Below are positions 8,647 to 15,975 of a stretch of DNA of 56,292 nucleotides, one piece after another. Both the position numbers and the translations under genes were made by a program. The DNA lies in assembly GCF_025149945.1 (NCBI RefSeq), contig NZ_JALXVH010000013.1, positions 1 to 56,292 of the forward strand. The letters run 5' to 3'. Below the pieces are notes generated by a model. That model had not been told where the DNA came from and did not search any database. It saw nothing but the letters and a program-made list of their open reading frames with translations. This DNA comes from Kocuria sp. p3-SID1428. GTDB taxonomy: Bacteria > Actinomycetota > Actinomycetes > Actinomycetales > Micrococcaceae. Positions within the stretch are counted from its first letter, which is position 1, and each line of letters opens with the position of its first letter.

Positions 8647-9300
8647 GTGAGCGACAGACAGACCGAGACCACTGACCGCCCCACGCTGATCCTGCTGGTC
8701 CGCCACGGACTCACCCCCACCACGGGCAAGGTCCTGCCGGGCCGCGCGCCGGGGCTGCACCTGTCCGAGAAGGGCCTGGCCCAGGCCGAGCGGCTGGCCG
8801 AGCGCTTCCAGGGCCTGGCCGTCGACGCCCTGTACACCTCCCCGCTGGAGCGCACGCGAGAGACCGCCGAGCCGATCGAGAAGGCCACGGGTCTCACCGC
8901 AGAGGCGCAGACCGACCTGCTCGAGTGCGACTTCGGCGAGTGGACCGGCGAGAAGCTCGAGCACCTGACCAAGCTGCCCGAGTGGAACGCCGTGCAGCAG
9001 GCACCTTCGACCTTTCGCTTCCCGGATGGGGAGAGCTTCGCGGAGATGCAGTACCGGATGGTCGAGGGCATCCAGCGACTCCGCGACCGGCACCCGGGTC
9101 AGACGGTCGTGTGCTTCTCCCACGCGGATCCGATCAAGGTGCTGCTCAATCACGCGCTGGGCTCGCATCTGGATCACTTCCAGAGGATCTCCGTGGACCC
9201 CTGCTCCGTCTCGGCGATCTCGTATATGCCGCAGCGGGCACCTTCGGTCCTGCGGATGAACACCACCGACGGCTTCCTGGCCGACCTGCTCGAGGACTGA
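8647..9300 (+). CDS. Histidine phosphatase family protein (MSMEG_4193-type phosphomutase-like)
   Basis: 217 aa. The phosphohistidine motif LILLVRHGLT opens the protein; YTSPLERTRETAEPIEKATG, LLECDFGEWTGEKLEHL and VVCFSHADPIKVLL complete the histidine phosphatase active site. The actinobacterial MSMEG_4193 family of probable phosphomutases is the best match because an SCO1664-type gene follows 10 nt later, a pairing conserved in actinobacteria. The GTG at 8647 is chosen because TACGGT (8635-8640) ends 6 nt before it and no Shine-Dalgarno is visible, implying a leaderless mRNA. The substrate is unknown. Confidence 0.88.
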   Translation: MSDRQTETTDRPTLILLVRHGLTPTTGKVLPGRAPGLHLSEKGLAQAERLAERFQGLAVDALYTSPLERTRETAEPIEKATGLTAEAQTDLLECDFGEWTGEKLEHLTKLPEWNAVQQAPSTFRFPDGESFAEMQYRMVEGIQRLRDRHPGQTVVCFSHADPIKVLLNHALGSHLDHFQRISVDPCSVSAISYMPQRAPSVLRMNTTDGFLADLLED

Positions 9301-9310
9301 GCCTGCGCCC

Positions 9311-10015
9311 ATGACCGCTGACGAGCACGTCCTTCAGCACGGGGAGATCCAGCTCGTGGGGCTGTTCCGCGAGTCCTCCAACTCCGCCCTGCTGGTGGAT
9401 GTGACCGACGACGACGGCTGCACCGTCCGCGGCGTCTACAAGGCGGAGGAGGGGGAGAGGCCCCTGCGGGACTTCCCGCCGCGGATCTACCGCCGGGAGC
9501 GGGCCGCCTACGTGCTGTCCGAGACCCTGGGGTGGGGGCTGATCCCCACCACGGTGCTGCGCGAGGAGGGGCCGTTCGGCCCCGGGTCGATCCAGCGCTT
9601 CGTGGACCACGATCCGCAGGAGCACTACTTCACGCTCTACGACTCCCACCCCGAGACCCACGACGACCTGCGCCGGATGGCGGTCTTCGATCTTCTGGCC
9701 AACAACACCGACCGCAAGGGAGGCCATGTCCTGCGCGGGACGGACGGCCGCATCTGGGGGATCGATCAGGGCCTGTGCTTCTCCGCACCGGACAAGCTGC
9801 GCACCGTGATCTGGGAGTTCGCGGGGGAGCCGGTGCCCTCGGAGCTGCTCGGCGCCGTGGAGCAGCTGGCCGAACAGCTGCCTGACGAGCTGGCGGAGCT
9901 GCTCTTCCCGGTCGAGCAGATGGCGCTGCAACTGCGCGCACAGATGCTGCTGGCCGAACCGTACCTGCCGCACGATGAGACCGGCGGTTACCGAATCCCC
10001 TGGCCGCCGCTGTAA
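9311..10015 (+). CDS. SCO1664 family protein
   Basis: 234 aa, matching the actinobacterial SCO1664 family, which has a PI3/4-kinase-like fold. Supporting segments are GVYKAEEGERPLRDFPPRIY with the ATP-binding Lys, RRMAVFDLLANNTDRKGGHV (catalytic-loop-like N-NTDRK) and GIDQGLCFSAPDKLRTVIWE (DQG in the metal-loop position). It lies 10 nt after the phosphatase gene and is probably co-translated. In many actinobacteria these two flank a DUF3090 gene and mshC (mycothiol ligase); neither is present here. Biochemical role unknown. Confidence 0.88.
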   Translation: MTADEHVLQHGEIQLVGLFRESSNSALLVDVTDDDGCTVRGVYKAEEGERPLRDFPPRIYRRERAAYVLSETLGWGLIPTTVLREEGPFGPGSIQRFVDHDPQEHYFTLYDSHPETHDDLRRMAVFDLLANNTDRKGGHVLRGTDGRIWGIDQGLCFSAPDKLRTVIWEFAGEPVPSELLGAVEQLAEQLPDELAELLFPVEQMALQLRAQMLLAEPYLPHDETGGYRIPWPPL

Positions 10016-10088
10016 GGCCCGTCGTCCCGGTCGCTGAGCTGGCATGCTGGGGGCAGGAATGCTTGCCCGCCCCAGCACAGGAGACCCC

Positions 10089-10967
10089 ATGACCTTCCGC
10101 CTCGTCGCCTTCGACATCGACGGCACCCTGCTGGGCAGCGACCGCCAGCTCCAGCCCGGCACCCGCCTGGGGCTGCAGGCCATCCGGGAGGCCGGCGCTC
10201 AGATCATGCTGGCCTCCGGCCGTCCGATCCCCGGGCTGAAGCAGCTGGCCGAGAAGCTGGAGATCGGCGGGGATCTGATCCTGGCCGGCATGAACGGGTC
10301 GATCATCGTGGACCAGGCCTCCGGGGAGGTCATCGCCCGCCGGGAGATCGACGCCCAGACCGCGCAGGAGATCATCGACCACGTGCTCTCGCGCGGCCTG
10401 ATCGTGATGATCCCGCTGGGGGAGGAGCTCTTCGCCTCGGAGCCCGAGCACCCTCAGGTCCGCCATGAGGCCGAGGGCAACGCGCTGAGCATCCGCCCGC
10501 TGCCGCAGGCCGCCGATCTGCCGGAGCCGGCCACCAAGCTGCTGTTCACCGGGGAGCGACCCGAGCTGCTCGAGCTGCAGAAGGAGCTCGACCGGGATTT
10601 CGCCGACCGCGCCGAGTGCACGTTCTCCTCGCCGATCTACTTCGAGGCCACCGCCCGCGGTGTGGACAAGTCCTCGGCCATCACCGACTACTGCGCGGCC
10701 AAGGGCATCCCGCTGGAGGCCGTCATGGCCTTCGGCGACAACGGCAACGACATCACCATGCTCTCCGCGGCAGGTCTGGGCGTGGCCATGGGCAACGGCA
10801 TCCCGGAGGCCAAGGAGGCCGCCGATGTCGTCACCGCCACGAACGACGACGAGGGCATCGCGCGGATCCTGGAGCAGCACTTCCCGTTCTCGCTGTCCGA
10901 GGTCGACGCCGCCGACGAGCGCCGCGAGGACCGCACCGAGACCCCGGAGCCGACGGCCCGCGATTGA
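10089..10967 (+). CDS. Cof-type HAD-IIB family hydrolase
   Basis: 292 aa phosphatase of the HAD superfamily. Motif I is AFDIDGTLLGSDRQL with the nucleophilic Asp, motif II is MLASGRP, and motif IV reads MAFGDNGNDITMLSAAGLGVAMGNG. A C2B cap sits between motifs II and III (EYP-type substrates such as sugar phosphates or flavin nucleotides). The ATG at 10089 follows AGGAG with 7 nt spacing. A 25-residue acidic tail (EVDAADERREDRTETPEPT) follows the conserved core. It is a single gene downstream of the SCO1664 gene with a 73-nt gap. Confidence 0.9.
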   Translation: MTFRLVAFDIDGTLLGSDRQLQPGTRLGLQAIREAGAQIMLASGRPIPGLKQLAEKLEIGGDLILAGMNGSIIVDQASGEVIARREIDAQTAQEIIDHVLSRGLIVMIPLGEELFASEPEHPQVRHEAEGNALSIRPLPQAADLPEPATKLLFTGERPELLELQKELDRDFADRAECTFSSPIYFEATARGVDKSSAITDYCAAKGIPLEAVMAFGDNGNDITMLSAAGLGVAMGNGIPEAKEAADVVTATNDDEGIARILEQHFPFSLSEVDAADERREDRTETPEPTARD

Positions 10968-11036
10968 GCCGCCTCGACCCCGGCGCGGTGGGGAGCACCC
11001 CGATCAGCGCAGGGGCGTGCAGGCGACCGGCGGCGT

Positions 11037-11310
11037 TCACGTCGGGCTGTCGCCTGTGGAGCCCCGGAGGGTCAGCTTGGTCGGGAAGCGCTTCTGCACG
11101 ACCTCGGCGTCGGGATCCTCGATCCGGGCGCGGAGGATCTCGAGCGCCAGCCGGGCCATCTCGTCTATGGGCTGGCGCACCGACGAGAGTCCCAGGAGCT
11201 TCCATGACGACATCGGGATGTCGTCGTAGCCGACGACCCACAGATCCTCGGGCACGCGCATGCCGCGCTCCTGGGCTGCCTTGATCACGCCGAAGACCCC
11301 GACCGAGCGC
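11037..11310 (-). pseudogene. LacI family transcriptional regulator, C-terminal fragment
   Basis: Only the last ~90 residues of a LacI-type regulator remain: SVGVFGVIKAAQERGMRVP, then EDLWVVGYDDIPMSSWKLL, then SVRQPIDEMARLALEIL, the end of the sugar-binding domain. The helix-turn-helix and most of the effector domain are missing. Homology stops near 11310, exactly where the atoE fragment on the other strand begins, so a deletion or recombination event joined the two truncated genes. It is unlikely to make a functional regulator. Confidence 0.85.
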
Positions 11311-11925
11311 GTGGAGCAGCTGCGGATCTTCACCCTGACCCTGGGTGTGCTGCTGGGCCTCTATCTGGTGCTCTACTTCGGCAAGAACGGCTTCGATCTG
11401 ACCCTGGACATCGTCAACTGGACGTTTCTGTGCCTGATCATGCTCCTGGTCGGCAACGCTCGCGAGCTGGCCGGGCTGATCTCCCGCGGCGGGCGGACCG
11501 TGGGCGAGGTGCTGCTGCAGTACCCGCTCTACGCGGGGATCATCGGCATGCTGAGCGTCAGCGGGCTGGTGGACACCTTCAGCCAGTTCTTCATCGACAT
11601 CTCCACGCCCGGGACCCTGGGCCTGTGGACGTTCCTGGCCGCCGGCTTCCTCAGCATCTTCGTGCCCTCCGGCGGCGGGCAGTTCGCCGTGATGGCGCCG
11701 ATGTTCGCCAACGCGGCGGACGCGCTGCATGTCGATCAGTCCGTGGTGATCATGGCGATCGCCTACGGCGACCAGTGGACCAACATGATCCAGCCGTTCT
11801 GGGCGATCCCGCTGCTGGCCGTGGCCGGGCTGAAGATCTGTGACATCCTCGGGTACACGTTCGTCACCCTGGTTCTGAGCGGCATCACCTTCGGCGGGAC
11901 GATGCTCATCGTCGGCGCTGGCTGA
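11290..11925 (+). pseudogene. Short-chain fatty acid transporter (AtoE family), C-terminal half
   Basis: About 210 residues corresponding to the C-terminal half of AtoE, whose full length is about 440 aa. Diagnostic segments are LQYPLYAGIIGMLSVSGLVD, SIFVPSGGGQFAVMAPMFAN and YGDQWTNMIQPFWAIPLLAV. The frame is open back to an ATG at 11260, but those first codons lie inside the antisense LacI fragment and carry no homology, and no ribosome site is visible. Recognisable AtoE sequence starts around TPTERVEQLRIF (11293). It retains several membrane helices but lacks the N-terminal half, so it is very probably inactive. Confidence 0.85.
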
Positions 11926-11942
11926 GCCAGGAGCACCGGGCG

Positions 11943-11971
11943 GGTCCCTGTCCTCGCGGAGGACAGGGACC
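11943..11971 (+). terminator. Hairpin terminator after the atoE fragment
   Basis: A perfect 12-bp stem (GGTCCCTGTCCT / AGGACAGGGACC) with a 5-nt loop, 17 nt after the atoE stop. No U-tract follows. Confidence 0.75.
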
Positions 11972-12043
11972 GGCCCGGCCCGCGATCGACGCCCCCGACG
12001 CGTGCCCGCAGCGGCTGCGTCCCCACCGGAGCGAGGAGAAGAC

Positions 12044-12370
12044 ATGGGGCCACGAGTCCTGGGGAGCCCTGTCGACGAGCAGACGCGATGCGTCCACTAC
12101 CGCACAGCGCTCGATGTGGTCGCCATCAGGTTCCGCTGCTGCGACCAGTACTATCCATGCCACCTCTGCCACCAGGAGAACGCGGGGCACGAGGCCGTGC
12201 AGTGGCCGGTTGAGGAGCACGACACCGCGGCCGTCCTCTGCGGGGTCTGCCGCAGCGAGCTCGCGATCCGCGAGTACCTGGGGTCGGACGGCTGCCCGCG
12301 CTGCACGGCGCCGTTCAACCCGAGATGCGCCCTGCACTCCCACCTGTACTTCGACCCAGCGACCCGCTAG
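12044..12370 (+). CDS. CHY zinc finger protein
   Basis: 108 aa. Nearly the whole protein is a CHY-type zinc finger: TRCVHYRTALDVVAIRFRCC, DQYYPCHLCHQENAGHEAVQ, then LCGVCRSELAIREYL and CPRCTAPFNPRC, giving the Cys/His set for three zinc ions. The family includes yeast Hot13, a redox/metal helper; bacterial roles are unknown. The ATG at 12044 has GGAG at 6 nt. Its TAG stop is joined to the ribosome site of bioM (TAGGAG), and bioM starts 14 nt later, so it belongs to the biotin transporter operon here. Confidence 0.85.
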   Translation: MGPRVLGSPVDEQTRCVHYRTALDVVAIRFRCCDQYYPCHLCHQENAGHEAVQWPVEEHDTAAVLCGVCRSELAIREYLGSDGCPRCTAPFNPRCALHSHLYFDPATR

Positions 12371-12383
12371 GAGCCCCCGCACG

Positions 12384-13136
12384 ATGTCGCACAAGACACC
12401 TCCCTGGAGCCTGTCGCGCCGCAGTCGGCCGGACGAGGCGCCGGCCTCCCGGATCCCGGGCATCCGGCTCAGCGACGTGGCCGTCACCCGGGAGGGCGTC
12501 GACGTCCTGACGGACGTGAATCTCTGCCTGGACGAGCACCGCATCGCGGTGATCGGGCTCAACGGCTCGGGCAAGTCCACGCTGCTGCGCCTGCTCAACG
12601 GCCTGCTGCTGCCCACCCGCGGCACGGTCCAGGTGGACGGGATGTCCACCGCGAAGGACCCCAAGCTCATCCGGCGCCAGGTCGGGTTCGTGTTCCAGAA
12701 CCCGGAGAACCAGATCGTGATGCCCCTGGTGGAGGAGGACCTCGCCTTCGGGGCCAAGAACCTGGGCCTGCGCGGCGCCGAGCTCACGGCCCGGGTGGAG
12801 GCGGTCCTCGACCGGCTGGGCATCGGCCAGCTGCGCGAGCGGGAGTCACACGCCCTGTCCGGGGGCGAGAAGCAGATGGTGGCCCTGGCCTCGGTGCTGG
12901 TCATGGAGCCGTCCACGATCGTCTTCGACGAGCCCACGACCATGCTCGACCGGCGCAATCGGCGCCGGCTGCAGACCACCATCGACGGCCTGGATCAGCG
13001 GGTGATCATGGTCACCCATGACCTCGACATGATCGAGGACTACGAGAGGGTCCTGGTGGTGCACGAGGGCCGGATCGCCTTCGACAGCGCCCCGGGCCCG
13101 GCCGTGGAGTTCTACTGCCGGGTCAGCGACCAGTGA
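12384..13136 (+). CDS. bioM: Biotin ECF transporter ATP-binding subunit BioM
   Basis: 250 aa ABC ATPase of the energy-coupling factor (EcfA) type. Walker A is GLNGSGKST, the Q-loop is FVFQNPENQIVMPLVEEDLA (the QNPDNQ-type signature of ECF ATPases), the ABC signature is LSGGEKQ, Walker B is STIVFDEPT, and the switch is MVTHDLDMI. It powers vitamin uptake together with BioN and BioY encoded directly downstream. Its stop overlaps the GTG start of bioN by 4 nt. A 30-residue N-terminal extension precedes the ATPase core. Start ATG 12384 has GAG 10 nt upstream. Confidence 0.9.
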   Translation: MSHKTPPWSLSRRSRPDEAPASRIPGIRLSDVAVTREGVDVLTDVNLCLDEHRIAVIGLNGSGKSTLLRLLNGLLLPTRGTVQVDGMSTAKDPKLIRRQVGFVFQNPENQIVMPLVEEDLAFGAKNLGLRGAELTARVEAVLDRLGIGQLRERESHALSGGEKQMVALASVLVMEPSTIVFDEPTTMLDRRNRRRLQTTIDGLDQRVIMVTHDLDMIEDYERVLVVHEGRIAFDSAPGPAVEFYCRVSDQ

Positions 13137-13762
13137 CCGGCGCGCAGCGCAGGGGGCCGCTGACCCGGATCCCGGCCGGATGGAAGTTCGCGTTCCTGTT
13201 CATAGCAAGCCTTGGCATCTACGCCGTGACCCATCTGGGCGTCCTGCTCGCGGTGCTCGCCCTGGCCGTGACCGCCGCGGTGCTCACCCGCACACCGCTG
13301 CTGCGCCTGGCCCGGATGCTGGCGGGGCTTATGCTCATCATCGGGATCGTCTTCGTCACCCTGGGCCTCTCCGCGGGCTGGGAGGCCGCGTCGGTCTCGG
13401 CCCTGCGGCTGCTGAGCCTCTGCCTGCTGGCCTATTCCGTGAGCCTGTCCACCTCGTTCGCGGAGATGCTCTCCCTGTTCGAGCGGCTCCTGGCTCCCAC
13501 CTGGCGCCTCGGGCTGAACCCGGCCCAGATGAGCCTGGCCCTGTCCATGACCATCCGCTTCATCCCGCAGATCCGCAGCCAGTACCTGGAGGTCCGCGAG
13601 GCGCAGCACGCCCGCGGCCTGCACAACAGCCCGGTCGCCGTGCTGGTGCCCCTGCTCGTGCGCACGCTGGAATCGGCCCAGCAGATCGCAGCGGCTCTGG
13701 ACGCCCGCTGCTACGACTCGCAGCCGCCGCCGCGCAGCGCACCCCGGACCCCGTCCGACTGA
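13133..13762 (+). CDS. bioN: Biotin ECF transporter transmembrane subunit BioN
   Basis: 209 aa EcfT-type T-component with four to five membrane helices. The two coupling-helix motifs are present in the cytoplasmic C-terminal half: EAQHARGLHN (canonical Ala-Arg-Gly) and ALDARCYDS (Ala-Arg-Cys, a mild variant). It links the BioM ATPase to the BioY substrate-binding protein. The GTG start overlaps the bioM stop (GTGA), a standard coupling arrangement. Confidence 0.88.
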   Translation: MTGAQRRGPLTRIPAGWKFAFLFIASLGIYAVTHLGVLLAVLALAVTAAVLTRTPLLRLARMLAGLMLIIGIVFVTLGLSAGWEAASVSALRLLSLCLLAYSVSLSTSFAEMLSLFERLLAPTWRLGLNPAQMSLALSMTIRFIPQIRSQYLEVREAQHARGLHNSPVAVLVPLLVRTLESAQQIAAALDARCYDSQPPPRSAPRTPSD

Positions 13763-13841
13763 GTCCGCCTCCATCCCCTTCCCGTTCACATCGCTTCCAT
13801 CCATCCGAGCCCCTCGGCTCCTCACCATTCGAAAGGACACC

Positions 13842-14456
13842 ATGACCAGCAGGACTGCTTCCCGGACCACCGACTCCTCGACTGCCACGGAGAACACCGT
13901 TCTCGTGGCGGTCTTCGCCGCCCTCATCGCCGCCCTGGGGCTGGTGCCCCCGATCACGATCGGGATCCTTCCAGTGCCCATCACGCTGCAGACCCTGGGG
14001 GTGATGCTCGCCGGCGCGCTGCTCGGGCCGGTGCGCGGCATGCTCTCCGTCGTCGTCCTTGAGGTCCTGGTCCTGGCCGGGCTGCCGCTGCTGGCCGGCG
14101 GCCGGGGCGGGCTGGGTGTGTTCCTGGGGCCGACCGGCGGCTACCTGGTGGGATGGATCTTCGCGGCCCTGATTATCGGGGCGCTGGTGAAGAACTGGGC
14201 GATCCGCCGCACCGGCAGCGCCGCCCGCTTCGCAGCCGTGCTGCTGAGCGTGGCCCTGGGCGGCATCGTGGTCATCTACCTCTGCGGCGTGCCGTGGACG
14301 GCCGTGGTCACCGGCCTGCCCCTGGGCACCTCGGCTCTGGGATCCCTCGTGTTCCTCCCGGGTGACCTCCTGAAGGCGGTCGTGGCGACCCTGGCCGCGA
14401 TCAACGTGCACCGCAGCTACCGTCGGCTCCTGGGCGGGACGCCCACTGTCTCCTGA
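13842..14456 (+). CDS. bioY: Biotin transporter substrate-specific component BioY
   Basis: 204 aa S-component with six predicted helices. The BioY signature is clear: GILPVPITLQTLGVMLAGAL, LVLAGLPLLAGGRGGLGVFL and GPTGGYLVGW, then a C-terminal FLPGDLLKAVVATL. It captures biotin at nanomolar concentration. The ATG has a GAAAGGA ribosome site. An intact bioMNY set and the absence of bio synthesis genes in this window fit biotin salvage, but biosynthesis genes could lie elsewhere. Confidence 0.93.
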   Translation: MTSRTASRTTDSSTATENTVLVAVFAALIAALGLVPPITIGILPVPITLQTLGVMLAGALLGPVRGMLSVVVLEVLVLAGLPLLAGGRGGLGVFLGPTGGYLVGWIFAALIIGALVKNWAIRRTGSAARFAAVLLSVALGGIVVIYLCGVPWTAVVTGLPLGTSALGSLVFLPGDLLKAVVATLAAINVHRSYRRLLGGTPTVS

Positions 14457-15915
14457 GCCCGGGGACGCTGCCCGACGGCGGCGTCGACACCTGACCCGCT
14501 GCCGCGCTGAGGCGCGGGAGCACCGCCGAGGACGGTGATATGCCCTTTCTGGACCGATTGAACCGCTGGGCCGCGCAGCGCCCTGGCGAGCTCGCCGTCG
14601 CCTGCGGCGACGATCGACTGAGCTGGGGCGAGCTGCGCGCCAGGGCCGCGGCTCTGGCCGCGTCGGGCGAGCCCACGGGGATCCTGCGACACGCCAATGG
14701 CACGGACTTCGCCGTCCGGTGGGCCGCCGGGGTGGCCGAGGACCGGGTGTGCGCCGTCCTGGATCGGCCTGGCCGGAGGACATGGTCGAGCAGGTGCGGG
14801 AGCGCTGCGCGTCGAGCCTGCCGGCCGATTCCGCCTCTGCGCAGCTGCGTGACGGCGAGCCCGATTCGACCTTCCTGATCGGGCTGACCTCGGGCACCAC
14901 GGCCCTGCCCAAGGGCTTCCGCCGCAGCCGCGACTCGTGGCGGCGATTCTTCGAGGCGTCCGCCGCGCACTTCGGCCTGGTGCCGCAGGACCGAGTGCTG
15001 GCCCCCGGGCCGCTGGCGGGGAGCCTGAACCTCTATGCCCTCTCCGAGTGCCTTCATGCGGGCGCCGGATTCGTGACGCTGCCGGAGTTCGACGTCACCG
15101 GCGCCCACGCCACGATCGCCCGGCACGGGATCACGCGCCTGGTGCTCGTGCCCACGATGCTGCGCGTCCTCGCCGAACGCGGCCTGGCCGCCGGCGTCGA
15201 CGCGAGTGGCGTCACGGCGATCGTGTGCGCCGGGCAGAAGCTGGATCCCACCACGTTCGAGACCGCCCGGCGCTGGGCCCCGCACGCCGCGATCTGGGAG
15301 TACTGCGGTGCCGCCGAGCTCGGCTTCATCGCGGCGCAGTGCCACCGCCCCGGCGAGCCCGCCGACGATCCCGGCACCTCTGTGGGCACCGCGTTCCCCG
15401 GGGTGGAGCTCGCGGTCCTTGACGACGCCGGGCACCCCGTGCCCGAGGGGGTGCCGGGCACGATCGGCGTCCGCTCGGACCTGGTCTGCGGCGGCTACCT
15501 GTGGGGCGATGACGGCCAGGGCTTCGGCCGGCTCGGCGGGATGCACACGGTGAGGGACCGGGGCGTCCTGCGCCGCGGGCGGCTGCACATGATGGGACGG
15601 GCCGCGGAGATGATCAACACCGGCGGGCTCACGTGTATCCGCAGGAGATCGAGGCTGTCCTGGCCCTGCTGCCCGGAGTGGCCGACGTCGTCGTCACGGG
15701 CGTTCCCGACCCGGTCCGCGGCCAGCGCGTGGTGGCGGGGGTGCTGCCGTCCCCGGAAGGCGTGGACCGGCTCCGGCTCCGGGCCGGACTGGCAGGGCGG
15801 CTGGCGCTCGCCAAGCGGCCGCAGCAGTACCTGGAGCTGCAGGAGCTGCCGCTGACCGGCAATGGCAAGCTGAGCCGCCAGCTGCTCTGCAAGTGGATCC
15901 TGGAGGGGGACAATC

Positions 15916-15942
15916 GTGTCCGCGGCCTGGCTGATCCCGCCG
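15916..15942 (+). pseudogene. Possible 5' remnant of a thiolase gene
   Basis: Within the tail of the broken ligase, a GTG at 15916 in another frame starts VSAAWLIPP. The first seven residues resemble the first beta strand of acetyl-CoA acetyltransferases, which often begin with a short Ser-Ala-x-Val/Leu-Ile stretch. A thiolase follows the ligase or bioY in related biotin loci. Homology then stops at once. The match is short and may be chance. Confidence 0.25.
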
Positions 15943-15946
15943 CCCC

Positions 15947-15967
15947 GTGCTGGTGCCGGGCCAGCAC
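15947..15967 (-). terminator. Small hairpin at the end of the dienoyl-CoA reductase gene
   Basis: A perfect 7-bp stem (GTGCTGG / CCAGCAC) with a 7-nt loop, 9 nt beyond the reductase stop. It is short and has no U-tract, so a terminator role is only plausible. Confidence 0.35.
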
Positions 15968-15975
15968 CTGCGTGT

